From the NCBI GenBank assembly GCA_903909815.1, contig CAIVXG010000223.1:35488-99487 (forward strand): a stretch of DNA of 64,000 nucleotides, written 5' to 3'. Position numbers and translations under genes: made by a program. Below are positions 31,818 to 42,029 of the stretch, piece by piece. Numbering within the stretch: the stretch's first letter is position 1; the number at the start of each line of letters is the position of its first letter. The notes under the pieces are model-generated. The model did not search any database. It worked only from the letters and a program-made list of their open reading frames with translations, and had not been told where the DNA came from. This DNA is from an uncultured beta proteobacterium (GTDB lineage Bacteria; Pseudomonadota; Gammaproteobacteria; Burkholderiales; Burkholderiaceae_C).

Positions 31818-34562
31818 ATGATTCGCTTCTCTTTTGTCAAAACTGAAACACTCGAAGTGCCTCCAGTGACTCCCAAGGCCCATGAATCCCATCCGCTGGA
31901 CGCACTCACTGGCGGCGCTTTTTCCGCCGCCACTTCGGGCGAACGCACGGCGCGGGTGCGTCAGTGGCTGGCCAGCGACCCCCATGCCGAGCAGATGCAG
32001 GAAGTGTTCAAGGAGCTCAGCGTCAAGGACAAGGGCGCAGCCCGCCCGCTGCGCGAAAAGCTCGATGAATTGCGTCGTGCCAAGGGGCAGGAGGCGCTGG
32101 CCGCCGAATGGGCGCAACGGGCGCATGTGCTGCTGACCCAGGTCAAGATCAACATTGCCGACGCCTTGGCGTGGCAGCGCGACGCCGCCAAGGCCGGTGC
32201 GCCGCTGAGCCGCGAACCGCTGGCCTCAATCAAGGTGCAGTTGGCCGAGCGGGTGAAAGTGATTGAGGACTTGCAGCACCGCACGCAGGTGCAGCGCGAA
32301 GCCGCGGTACTGCTGGCGCAGCGCATTGAAGTGTTGTCGACCAAGAGTTGGAAGGATGCACAGGCGGCGCTGGAAATACTGGGGGTCGATGTGGAGCACT
32401 GGAAGTCCCAGGCGCAAACCCTCACCACCGACGCCAACTGGCCCAGCGTGGATGCCAAGTTTCCGCCCTTGCTGGAATCGTCCCAGACGCAGTTGGGTGT
32501 GGTGTGGTCGGCGTTTCAGGCGGCGGTGGCGCTAACGGTCGCCGCAGCGCAAGACGCGGCCGCGCCGCTGCCGCCGGTACGTGTTTGGGCGGACGAGTTG
32601 CGCGCCGTGCGCGGCGTGGCGGCTGAACCCGAAGCCACCGTGCAGCGGCCTCGCATCGACCCCGAAGTTTTGAAGGAAATGCGTGCCAAGGCGACGCAAA
32701 AGGTGCAGGATGCGCTGCACAAGGTGGAGCAGGAGGTGAGCGAAGGCCACGGTAAGGCCAGCGCCGGTGCCGCAGCGGCGCTGCGTAATGCGCTTAAGGA
32801 AAACGTCAAGCTGATCGATGACAAGCTTGAGGCGCAGGCGCATGCCGCGCTCGCAGCGGCAGGCGAGCTCGAGGGCTGGCAGCGTTGGCGCGCCGACCAG
32901 TTGCGCGAAGAGCTCGTAGCCAAGGCCGAAGGGTTGTTGAAGCGCCCCGAGGGTCAGGCCATGGGCGGACGCAAGATGCAGGAGACGCTGCGCGCGCTGC
33001 GCGAACAGTGGAAGCAGACCGATCAGGGCGGCGTGCCCAACCATGCGCTGTGGAAGCGCTTTGACGAGGCCTGCAATGAAGCGCACAAGGTGGTGGAGGC
33101 GTGGCTGGACAAGATCAAGGCCGAAGCCGCCGAGCACCGCGCGGGGCGCCTGGCGTTGATCGATGAGTTGAAAGCCTGGGCCACTGAGCACTCGACGCCA
33201 CAGGATGGCGCTTCCCCCGACTGGAAGGCCGTGAGCCGCAGCCTGCACCAGTTCGGCGACCGCTGGCGCGAGGCCGGACACCTGAGCGAGAAGGCCTTTG
33301 CGGAACTGCAGCCGCTGTGGCAGGCCGCAATTTCGGCCGCCGCCGCGCCGTTGGAGAGCGTGCAACAGCGCAGCCTGGAGCAACGCCATGCCATGATCGA
33401 AGAGGCCCGAGTGCTGGGCGCTGCGCCTATGCTGCACATTGACTCGGTCAAGGCGCTGCAGCAGCGCTGGCAGGCCGAGTCGCAGGTGGTGCCGCTGGAG
33501 CGTCGACACGAGCAAAAACTGTGGGATGCGTTTCGCAAGCCGATTGACGACGCTTTCAATCGCAAGACCCAGGAGCGCGAAAAAGCGGTCACGGCACTGG
33601 GTGAGCACGACCGCGCCGTACTTGACGCAGCCAAGGCGCTGGAGGCGGCCAACGCCCAGGGCGATGCCCGCGCCATCCGCACGGCCATGGCAGCCCTGGA
33701 TGGCGCCCTGCGAGGGCAGACGCTGGCTGCTGACCGCGCGGCCACGGCCGCGGCTGCGGCGCCACCAGCGCCCGTGTCTGAAGTGGCTGCGCCTGAGTTG
33801 TCACACGGGGGCGCTGAAGGGGTCGCCGTGCCAGACGCCGAAGGCGAAACGCCGCAAGTGCCTGCTGCCGCCAGCGTGGCACCGCCCAAACCTGTCAAGC
33901 CCGTGATCGCGATGCGCGGCGACGACCGCCCCGGCATGAGGAAGTCCGAACCTGCGCCACCGGCCCGTAGCGGTCGACCCGACTCGCGCTCGGACTCCCG
34001 CGGTCCGCGTCCCGACTCGCGCGACAGCGCACGCCCGACCTTCGGTGATCGCGGCCCCCGTTTTGGCGATCGGCCTCCGATGGAAGATCGTGGCCCGCGT
34101 CTGGGTGACGCTGCCTTTCGGGCGCAGCGCGATGCCCTGGAGCGCGCTGAATTCGCCCTGAAGAAGCTGGCGGCGCAGGCCCACGGCGAGGCGCTGACGC
34201 AGTTGCTCACCGCCTGGGAAAAACGCGACGCGGCGCTGGTCCCCAGTGCCCAGGACTTCGGGTCCGGCGTGAATGCACCGGTGCGCAGCAGCTGGATTCA
34301 GGCTCTGGGCGCAGCGCCTAAAGCCGACGATGGGGCGGGCGCGCAAGCGCTGTTGCGCCTGGAAATGGCGGCCGAAGTGCCCACACCGGCCGAGCATCTG
34401 AACGCGCGGCGCATGCTGCAGCTGCAATTGCTCACCCGTCGCAATGATCCTGCTCCGGCGCAAACTTGGGGCCAGGACGCAGCGCGGCTGCTGGCCAACG
34501 GCTTTGACGAGTCCAGTGCGCGGCGATTGCAGGGCGTGTTGAGGGTGCTGCTCAAGCGTTGA
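31818..34562 (+). CDS. DUF349 domain-containing protein
   Basis: This is a large, mostly helical protein of about 914 residues. Several DUF349 repeats are visible, with patterns such as LREQWKQTDQGG followed by HALWKRFDEACNEAHK, and RWQAESQVVPLERRHEQKLWDAFR. The C-terminal third has an arginine/aspartate/proline-rich disordered stretch (about residues 695-765, e.g. RPDSRSDSRGPRPDSRD) and then a compact helical end. ATG 31818 (MIRFSFVK) is preferred over the open frame from 31620. DUF349 proteins are abundant in beta- and gammaproteobacteria, but their biochemical role is unknown to me. It ends 83 nt before the HD-GYP gene. Confidence 0.75.
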   Translation: MIRFSFVKTETLEVPPVTPKAHESHPLDALTGGAFSAATSGERTARVRQWLASDPHAEQMQEVFKELSVKDKGAARPLREKLDELRRAKGQEALAAEWAQRAHVLLTQVKINIADALAWQRDAAKAGAPLSREPLASIKVQLAERVKVIEDLQHRTQVQREAAVLLAQRIEVLSTKSWKDAQAALEILGVDVEHWKSQAQTLTTDANWPSVDAKFPPLLESSQTQLGVVWSAFQAAVALTVAAAQDAAAPLPPVRVWADELRAVRGVAAEPEATVQRPRIDPEVLKEMRAKATQKVQDALHKVEQEVSEGHGKASAGAAAALRNALKENVKLIDDKLEAQAHAALAAAGELEGWQRWRADQLREELVAKAEGLLKRPEGQAMGGRKMQETLRALREQWKQTDQGGVPNHALWKRFDEACNEAHKVVEAWLDKIKAEAAEHRAGRLALIDELKAWATEHSTPQDGASPDWKAVSRSLHQFGDRWREAGHLSEKAFAELQPLWQAAISAAAAPLESVQQRSLEQRHAMIEEARVLGAAPMLHIDSVKALQQRWQAESQVVPLERRHEQKLWDAFRKPIDDAFNRKTQEREKAVTALGEHDRAVLDAAKALEAANAQGDARAIRTAMAALDGALRGQTLAADRAATAAAAAPPAPVSEVAAPELSHGGAEGVAVPDAEGETPQVPAAASVAPPKPVKPVIAMRGDDRPGMRKSEPAPPARSGRPDSRSDSRGPRPDSRDSARPTFGDRGPRFGDRPPMEDRGPRLGDAAFRAQRDALERAEFALKKLAAQAHGEALTQLLTAWEKRDAALVPSAQDFGSGVNAPVRSSWIQALGAAPKADDGAGAQALLRLEMAAEVPTPAEHLNARRMLQLQLLTRRNDPAPAQTWGQDAARLLANGFDESSARRLQGVLRVLLKR

Positions 34563-34645
34563 GTTGGCTTTCAAGCTTGGGATGCGTTGCGCACCAAGCC
34601 ATGAAAGTGGGTTCTTTCACGGTCATCGTTAAAGGAGTTCAGGCC

Positions 34646-36268
34646 ATGGATGCTGCAAGCGAATTGCTGTGCCGTTTGGCTCAACTCAACGACATTGGTG
34701 CCGCGCTGTCGAGCGAGCGCAATATCGACAAGCTGGTGGAAAACATTCTGATTGTCGCCAAGACGATCACCAACGCCGACGGTGGTACCTTTTACCGCAT
34801 GAGCGACGATGGCAGCAGGCTGCGCTTTGAGATTATGCGCACCGATTCGCTCGGGATCGCCATGGGCGGCACCACCGGCAACGCCATTGAACTTCCCGAT
34901 TTACCGCTGCGCCGCGCCGATGGCCAGGCCAATGACTCCATGGTGGCAGCCTACGCGGCGGTGCATCACGAGACGGTGAACATCGCCGACGCCTACCAGG
35001 CCGAGGGTTTCAATTTCTCGGGCACGCGCCGCTTTGACGAAATCAACGGTTACCGCTCGCGCTCGTTTTTGACGGTGCCGATGATGAACCACGATGGCGA
35101 AGTCATCGGTGTGCTGCAACTGATCAATGCGCAGCTGCCGGGCAAGCGTGAGGTCGTGCCCTTTTCCCTGGCCGATCAGAGCCTGGCCGAGTCGCTCGCG
35201 TCCCAGGCCGCGGTGGCGTTAACGAACCGGCTGCTCATCATTCAGCTGGAGCAGCTGTTCGAGGCCTTCATCAACCTCATCAACCTGGCGATCGACGAAA
35301 AGTCGGCCTACACGGGTGGCCACTGCCAGCGCGTTCCCACGCTCACGATGATGATCGCCGACGCCGTTGATGCGACGCGTGACGGCCCTCTGGCCGACTT
35401 CTCCATGGATGAGAACGATCGCTATGAGCTCAAGATCGCGGGCCTGCTGCACGACTGCGGCAAGATCACTACGCCCGTGCATGTGGTGGACAAGGCGACC
35501 AAGCTGCAAACCCTGTTTGATCGCATCGAGCTGATCGACACGCGCTTTGAAGTGCTCAAGCGTGACACGCAAATCGCCACACTGCGCCGCCAGCTCGCGC
35601 TGCGCGACTGCGCCGATGCACAGGCGGAGGCGGCGCTGCAGTTCCAATGCGAGGAACAGCTTCAGGCCATGGACGCAGACCGCGACTTTCTGCGCAGCAC
35701 CAACGCCGGCGCCGAAGCCACCACCGAGGCCGCACTGCAGCGCGTGCGCGACATTGCCGCGCGCTACCGCTGGCGCAACCCGCAGGGCCAGGAGGTCGAA
35801 TTCCTGACCGGGGACGAACTTGAGAACCTGCAGATCCGGGCCGGAACGCTGACCCAGGCCGAGCGCGGCACCATCAATCACCACATCGTTGCCACCATCA
35901 AGATGCTGGAGCATCTGCCCTGGCCCAAGCATCTGAAAAATGTGCCCGAGTACGCTGGCGGACACCACGAGCGCATGGACGGCAGGGGCTATCCCAAGGG
36001 ACTGGTGCGCGAGCAGATGTCGGTGCAGGCACGCATCATGGGCATCGCCGACATCTTCGAAGCGCTCACGGCCAGCGACCGGCCGTACAAGGCGGGGATG
36101 AAGCTGTCACAGGCCATGGGCATCATGGCCAAGTTCAAGCACGGGGGCCACATTGACCCGGACCTGTTTGACGTGTTTGTGCAGCAGCAGGTCTATTTGC
36201 ACTACGCTCGCGAATTTCTCGATCCCGAGCAGATTGACGTGGTCAGTGCAGAGCAGTGGCTGGCCTGA
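34646..36268 (+). CDS. GAF/HD-GYP domain cyclic-di-GMP phosphodiesterase-like protein
   Basis: This 540-residue protein has an N-terminal GAF sensor domain (about 15-190, ending VPMMNHDGEVIGVLQLIN) and an HD-GYP domain. The HD-GYP motifs are intact: YTGGHCQRV, the LLHDCGKI metal site, and HHERMDGRGYPKGL with the GYP signature, followed by ADIFEALTASDRPYK. Such domains hydrolyse c-di-GMP. An insertion of about 100 residues (about 285-395) separates the HD and GYP motifs. AAAGGAG lies 8 nt before ATG 34646, which is preferred to the frame start at 34559. Its last 26 nt overlap the convergent mtfA-like gene. Confidence 0.88.
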   Translation: MDAASELLCRLAQLNDIGAALSSERNIDKLVENILIVAKTITNADGGTFYRMSDDGSRLRFEIMRTDSLGIAMGGTTGNAIELPDLPLRRADGQANDSMVAAYAAVHHETVNIADAYQAEGFNFSGTRRFDEINGYRSRSFLTVPMMNHDGEVIGVLQLINAQLPGKREVVPFSLADQSLAESLASQAAVALTNRLLIIQLEQLFEAFINLINLAIDEKSAYTGGHCQRVPTLTMMIADAVDATRDGPLADFSMDENDRYELKIAGLLHDCGKITTPVHVVDKATKLQTLFDRIELIDTRFEVLKRDTQIATLRRQLALRDCADAQAEAALQFQCEEQLQAMDADRDFLRSTNAGAEATTEAALQRVRDIAARYRWRNPQGQEVEFLTGDELENLQIRAGTLTQAERGTINHHIVATIKMLEHLPWPKHLKNVPEYAGGHHERMDGRGYPKGLVREQMSVQARIMGIADIFEALTASDRPYKAGMKLSQAMGIMAKFKHGGHIDPDLFDVFVQQQVYLHYAREFLDPEQIDVVSAEQWLA

Positions 36269-37073
36269 AGAACGCATCAAACAAGGCGCGCAGGTTGGGG
36301 AATTCCTGGGTGAAGCGCGCCCGTTGCACGAAGTAGGCTTCACACGCCACGGCAAAAAATTCTGACATGGATTCGGCGGCGTAAGCGTCCATCCAGGGCG
36401 GAGTTCCGCCAAAACGCTCGGCCCGGATCACCTGTTCGCGAAAACCTTCGAAGCTTGGCTGCAACACCGCCCGCCATGCGGCGCGGGCTGCAGTGCTGGA
36501 TGTGGTTCCAAGGAAAGCGCGGGGCAGGGGAGGGCAGCCTTGACCCAGCGCGTCACGCAGCTCCAGTTTGTGGGCAAACTCATGGATCACCAGGTTGTAG
36601 CCCTCGGCCGCGCTCGCATCGGAGCGTGCCACGTCGTGCCAGTTCAGCATCACCGGTCCCCGGTCCATGGCTTCCCCGGCCAACACCTCACGGTATTGGT
36701 GCACCACGCCCGCCTCGTCCTGGGTCTCCCGCACGGCCACCACGTGTGTCGGGTGCACCACGATGCCGACAAAGTCGTCGTACCAGCGCAGCAGCTTCGC
36801 CGGTGACGCTCCCGCTTCCAGATGCAGGAGCGGCAGACAGGCCTGGGCCGCGATCGCCACGCCCATGGCATCAGTGATCACCAGACCCTGGCTGCCGTGG
36901 AACTGCTTTTGCCGCAGGAATTCGGCGCAAAGCAGGCGCAGGGTCTGCTGCTCCGACTGCGTCAGTTGCGCCAGAAAGCCATGGGACGCCAGCGTGGCAT
37001 GCCACAGCGCATCGGCGATGGGGTCACGGCGCGGGCGTGCGCCAAAAAGACCGCGCGAAAGCCAGCTCCACAT
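36243..37073 (-). CDS. mtfA: MtfA-like zinc-dependent peptidase (M90 family)
   Basis: This protein of 276 residues has the zinc peptidase motif LVIHEFAHKLELRDA at about residue 160 and the family N-terminal LCAEFLRQKQFHGSQGL. E. coli MtfA binds the glucose-PTS regulator Mlc and has aminopeptidase activity; here the family is clear but the partner is not. It lies 14 nt downstream of lpxH and probably shares a transcript with it. Its 3' end overlaps the converging HD-GYP gene by 26 nt. Confidence 0.85.
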   Translation of the reverse strand: MWSWLSRGLFGARPRRDPIADALWHATLASHGFLAQLTQSEQQTLRLLCAEFLRQKQFHGSQGLVITDAMGVAIAAQACLPLLHLEAGASPAKLLRWYDDFVGIVVHPTHVVAVRETQDEAGVVHQYREVLAGEAMDRGPVMLNWHDVARSDASAAEGYNLVIHEFAHKLELRDALGQGCPPLPRAFLGTTSSTAARAAWRAVLQPSFEGFREQVIRAERFGGTPPWMDAYAAESMSEFFAVACEAYFVQRARFTQEFPNLRALFDAFFRPATALH

Positions 37074-37087
37074 GACGCTGTGCTGCC

Positions 37088-37882
37088 TCAGGCCGAAGCG
37101 GGCGCAATCCGGCGCAGCGTTGCCTGAGCGTCCCCGCGCTCAAGACGCAGCACCTGCGAGCGAGGCGTTGGCAGTCCGCAATCCCAATCGCTGAGCACCC
37201 AGCGCCGTCGTCCCTGTCCCAGATCGTGCAGGGCCGGCCGATGGGTGTGGCCGTGGATCATGGCGTCGGCCTGCGCCGCGGTGAGCCAGCGGCAGGCCGC
37301 TGCCGTGTCCACATCGGCGTAGGTCTCGGCGGCGCGCTGGACAATTTTGCTTTGTTCCCGCAGCTTGCGCGCGGTTTGCTGGCGTTGCTCCAGGGGCTGT
37401 GCCAGAAATTCCTGTTGCCAGTCCCGACTGCGTACCTGGCGACGAAACTGCTGGTAGTCGGTGTCTGCGAGGCACAGCGCGTCGCCATGCGTGAGCAGCC
37501 AGCGCTGACCCGAAAATTCAAGTACGCAGGGATCTTGCAGGAACTGCATCTGGCAGTGCTGCAGAAAATCGCTGCCCACCAGAAAGTCGCGATTGCCGTG
37601 CATGAAAAAGAGCGGAGTGCGTTGCGCCGCACTGTGCAGAACTTGGGCGCAGCGGGCCTCGAACGAATTGGCAACGCCCAGTGCTGCATCGTCGCCGACC
37701 CACGCTTCGAACAGATCTCCCAGAATGAAAACGGCGTCGGCCGAGTTGTGCATCAGGTATTGCTGCCAGGCCAGGAAAGTGGCTTCATCTGCAGCGTGCA
37801 GATGCAGGTCCGAAATGAAATCGACCCTGCGCCAACTGGCCGGTGCGATGAGCTCGGTCAGCGTGGGCAGGGTCACGGACAT
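37088..37882 (-). CDS. lpxH: UDP-2,3-diacylglucosamine diphosphatase
   Basis: This calcineurin-type phosphoesterase of 264 residues catalyses the fourth step of lipid A synthesis, releasing lipid X and UMP. The di-metal motifs are present in order: DFISDLHLH, FILGDLFEAWVGDD, FMHGNRDFL, THGDALC and the C-terminal MIHGHTHRP. ATG 37882 is chosen; the open frame to 38203 overlaps the cyclophilin gene. It sits 17 nt downstream of that gene and upstream of the mtfA-like gene. Confidence 0.93.
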   Translation of the reverse strand: MSVTLPTLTELIAPASWRRVDFISDLHLHAADEATFLAWQQYLMHNSADAVFILGDLFEAWVGDDAALGVANSFEARCAQVLHSAAQRTPLFFMHGNRDFLVGSDFLQHCQMQFLQDPCVLEFSGQRWLLTHGDALCLADTDYQQFRRQVRSRDWQQEFLAQPLEQRQQTARKLREQSKIVQRAAETYADVDTAAACRWLTAAQADAMIHGHTHRPALHDLGQGRRRWVLSDWDCGLPTPRSQVLRLERGDAQATLRRIAPASA

Positions 37883-37899
37883 GCGAGAGGAAGGCGGTG

Positions 37900-38406
37900 T
37901 CAGAGCACGACGGCCTTCTCTATCACCACGTCTTCTTTTGGCACATCGTCGTGGTAACCCTTGCGGCCCGTGGCGACGGCCTTGATCTTGTCCACCACCT
38001 CGACGCCCGCTACCACCTTGCCGAACACCGTGTAGCCCCAGCCCGAGGCCGTGGGAGCGGTGTGGTTCAGAAAGCCGTTGTCGGCCACGTTCAGGAAGAA
38101 CTGCGCGGTGGCGGAATGCGGATCCGAAGTGCGCGCCATGGCCACGGTGTAGTTGGCGTTCTTGAGGCCGTTGTTGGCTTCGTTTTCGATCGGCGCGTCG
38201 CACGGCTTTTGCTGCATGCCGGGCTCAAAGCCTCCGCCCTGGACCATGAAACCGGGGATGACACGGTGAAAGATGGTGTTGTCGTAGTGGCCCTTGGCCA
38301 CGTAGCTCAGGAAGTTGGCCGTGGACTTGGGTGCCTTTTCGCCATCAAGTTCAAGGGTGATGACGCCGTAGTCTTTGACGTGGAGTTCGACTTTTTGGTT
38401 GCTCAT
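37900..38406 (-). CDS. ppiB: Cytoplasmic peptidyl-prolyl cis-trans isomerase (cyclophilin)
   Basis: This cyclophilin of 168 residues has no signal peptide, so it is cytoplasmic like PpiB. Active-site stretches include [32 protein letters not shown] and [18 protein letters not shown]. It catalyses proline isomerisation. It follows the periplasmic paralogue by 6 nt, so the two are probably co-transcribed. Confidence 0.93.
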   Translation of the reverse strand: MSNQKVELHVKDYGVITLELDGEKAPKSTANFLSYVAKGHYDNTIFHRVIPGFMVQGGGFEPGMQQKPCDAPIENEANNGLKNANYTVAMARTSDPHSATAQFFLNVADNGFLNHTAPTASGWGYTVFGKVVAGVEVVDKIKAVATGRKGYHDDVPKEDVVIEKAVVL

Positions 38407-38412
38407 GGTTTC

Positions 38413-39096
38413 TTATTTAACGAGGGTTGCGGAAGTGATGACGATGGCTGTTTTGGGCACGTCGCTGGGGAAGTGACCACCGGCGCCCGTCGGCATGGAC
38501 TTCATCTTGCTGATGACGTCCATGCCGCTGACGACCTTGCCGAACACGGTGTAGCCGAACAGGGCCGGGGAGTTGATGAGGTTGGCGCGTGGCGTGTTCT
38601 CGTAGACGCGGCCCTGGTATTCGAACTTGGGCACCGGGTCGCCGGGCGGGATCAGGGTCGGGTCCAGGAAGGCGTTGTCCTTGACGTTGATGAAGAACTG
38701 CGCCGCGGCCGACTGGGGGTCGTTGGTGCGCGCCATGGCCAGCGTGCCGACGACGTTCTTCAAGCCCTTGGACAGGGCCTCGCGACCTTCATGCGCAATC
38801 GTAGGGCGGGTCTTCTTTTCCACAAAGGCGGGGGTGAAGCCGCCGCCCTGCACCATGAAGTCGTTGATGACACGGTGAAAGATGGTGCCGTCGTAGTGTT
38901 TGTCCCTGACGTACTGCAGAAAATTCTCCACCGTCTTGGGCGCCTTGTCGGGATAGACTTCGACCACGAAGTCGCCTGCCGTGGTGGCGAATTTCACCTT
39001 GGGCGCGCTTTGTGCCCAGGCCTGACCGGCTATAGAAACGATGGCCAAGCCCGTGACGAGGGCGCGGCGTAGGGACGAAAATCGGCTTGATATCAA
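38413..39096 (-). CDS. ppiA: Periplasmic peptidyl-prolyl cis-trans isomerase (cyclophilin)
   Basis: This 227-residue cyclophilin has an N-terminal signal peptide (to about AWAQSA), so it is periplasmic like PpiA. Catalytic stretches [32 protein letters not shown] and [15 protein letters not shown] are present. The start is TTG 39096, supported by GGAG 8 nt upstream; no ATG in frame would keep the signal peptide. It forms a tandem pair with ppiB and probably arose by duplication. Confidence 0.9.
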   Translation of the reverse strand: MISSRFSSLRRALVTGLAIVSIAGQAWAQSAPKVKFATTAGDFVVEVYPDKAPKTVENFLQYVRDKHYDGTIFHRVINDFMVQGGGFTPAFVEKKTRPTIAHEGREALSKGLKNVVGTLAMARTNDPQSAAAQFFINVKDNAFLDPTLIPPGDPVPKFEYQGRVYENTPRANLINSPALFGYTVFGKVVSGMDVISKMKSMPTGAGGHFPSDVPKTAIVITSATLVK

Positions 39097-39148
39097 GACA
39101 GGACTCCAGTTAAAAAGGCTTGCAAAGGGACCCCAACCACCTTCGGAA

Positions 39149-39694
39149 TCAGGGGGGGTTTGCCGGTTTCTGTGCCGACGCCAACAACTGTCGAATCAGC
39201 GCCAGTTTTGGCGCTGCAGTCGATTGTGCAGCATCCCGTTGCAGCGCATGGCCGTAAGAAAGTGCGGCCATTTTGGCGTAGATGTCACCCAGGTTTTCGT
39301 AGGCAGTGGCGTACTCCGGGTTGACGCGGATAGCCGCCTCTAAAGCCTCGCGCGCCTTGTCGAAGCGACCCTGCGCGGCCAGCAGCACGGCCAGATTGTT
39401 GTACGGCTCGGGCAGTTCCGGGTACTCCTGCGTGAGCAGGGTGAAGGTTTGCAAGGCGTCGTCGGTCATCCCAGACTCGCTTTGAATCACACCCAAAATG
39501 AAGCGCATTTGCGGGTCGCGCGGTTGCGATGCGATGTAAGTCTGAGCGGCGCCCAGCGCCTGTGTGCGCTTGCCGTCGCGCAGCAAATGGCTCACGTCGG
39601 TATACACGTCAGCTTGCGCTGCGGCCGTACCCAAGCCCGCTGCCAGCACCAGCAGTCGCAGCAGACGAGAGAGCACATAGCGCAGAGATGACAT
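39149..39694 (-). CDS. Secreted tetratricopeptide-repeat protein
   Basis: This 181-residue protein has a signal peptide (LLRLLVLAAGLGTAAAQA) and about three TPR-like helical hairpins, the clearest being PEPYNNLAVLLAAQGRFDKA and TAYENLGDIYAKMAALSY. TPR proteins mediate protein contacts, and the partner is unknown. ATG 39694 is chosen over the open extension to 39730 because it gives a proper signal peptide. It is first in the minus-strand series leading to ppiA, with a 52-nt gap. Confidence 0.8.
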   Translation of the reverse strand: MSSLRYVLSRLLRLLVLAAGLGTAAAQADVYTDVSHLLRDGKRTQALGAAQTYIASQPRDPQMRFILGVIQSESGMTDDALQTFTLLTQEYPELPEPYNNLAVLLAAQGRFDKAREALEAAIRVNPEYATAYENLGDIYAKMAALSYGHALQRDAAQSTAAPKLALIRQLLASAQKPANPP

Positions 39695-39892
39695 GGTGGA
39701 ACCAGGAACGTTGGGGGATGTACCGCGCAAGTCCCGAGCGGGGCTTTATACTGCGTTTTATTGTAGCCCACGGGGTCAAGGTTGCGACCCGCGCTGCAAG
39801 CTTCACAAACCACAATCGATTTACAAAGACAGGTGTTGGCATCCGGCGTCGTGCGTTTCGCACGGTCGGTATGCAGCACTACAACGGATTTC

Positions 39893-41269
<1,377 letters not shown>

Positions 41270-41317
41270 CGGCGTCAATGAGCCACAGCGCCGCGTGCGC
41301 AGGCATGGGACAGCACC

Positions 41318-41968
41318 GTGGTGGTTGCTAAGCCCGCGGCCAGCGCCGCCGTCACACCCGACTACTGGTCGGACGCGTGCCGCCATCTGGCGCGCAAGGA
41401 CCGGGTCATGAAGCGTCTCATCCCTCAGTTTGGCGACGCCTGTCTGCAGTCGCGGGGCGACGCCTTTGTGACGCTGGCGCGCAGCATCGTGGGTCAGCAG
41501 ATTTCGGTCAAGGCCGCACAGACGGTGTGGGAGCGCTTTGTCGTGCTGCCGCGCAAGATGAGTGCGGGCAACGTGCTCAAGCTCAAGGTAGACGATATGC
41601 GCGCGGCTGGCTTGAGTGTGCGCAAGGTCGAGTACCTGGTCGATCTGGCTTTGCATTTCGACGCCGGCACGCTGCACGTCAAGGACTGGTCCGTCATGGA
41701 CGACGAAGCCATCATCGCCGAACTGGTGTCGATCCGCGGCATCGGGCGCTGGACGGCGGAGATGTTCCTGATCTTTCACCTCATGCGCCCCAACATCCTG
41801 CCGCTGGACGATGTGGGTCTGATCAACGGTATCAGCCGCAACTATTTTTCCGGTGAAGCCGTGAGTCGCAGCGATGCGCGCGAAGTGGCCGCCGCCTGGG
41901 CGCCGTACTGCAGTGTGGCGACTTGGTATATTTGGCGCTCGCTCGACCCGCTTCCGGTGGCATACTGA
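41318..41968 (+). CDS. DNA-3-methyladenine glycosylase II-like (AlkA family)
   Basis: This HhH-GPD superfamily base-excision glycosylase is 216 residues long. FVTLARSIVGQQISVKAAQTVW opens the domain. The helix-hairpin-helix ISIRGIGRWTAEMFLIF-type region (here VSIRGIGRWTAEMF) and the catalytic aspartate in ILPLDDVGL are intact. It removes alkylated purines from DNA. The frame starts with GTG at 41318. The TGA stop lies within the first bases of a repeat at 41965-42018. It follows cysS by 48 nt and precedes accA. Confidence 0.87.
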   Translation: MVVAKPAASAAVTPDYWSDACRHLARKDRVMKRLIPQFGDACLQSRGDAFVTLARSIVGQQISVKAAQTVWERFVVLPRKMSAGNVLKLKVDDMRAAGLSVRKVEYLVDLALHFDAGTLHVKDWSVMDDEAIIAELVSIRGIGRWTAEMFLIFHLMRPNILPLDDVGLINGISRNYFSGEAVSRSDAREVAAAWAPYCSVATWYIWRSLDPLPVAY

Positions 41969-42018
41969 TACCTTGCGGGACAGATCAAGTCACACTACTC
42001 TGTCCCCAACTGATTAAT
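41965..42018 (+). repeat. GGGACAGA...TCTGTCCC inverted-repeat element, copy 1 (alkA-accA gap)
   Basis: The element runs from CTGATACCTTGCGGGACAGA (41965-41984) to CTCTGTCCCCAACTGATTAA (about 41998-42018). GGGACAGA and TCTGTCCC can pair across 14 nt. The TGA of CTGATACC is the stop codon of the upstream gene. A second copy with a longer centre, in the same orientation relative to the genes, is at 51901-51994. Confidence 0.85.
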
Positions 42019-42029
42019 GGGAGCCGACC

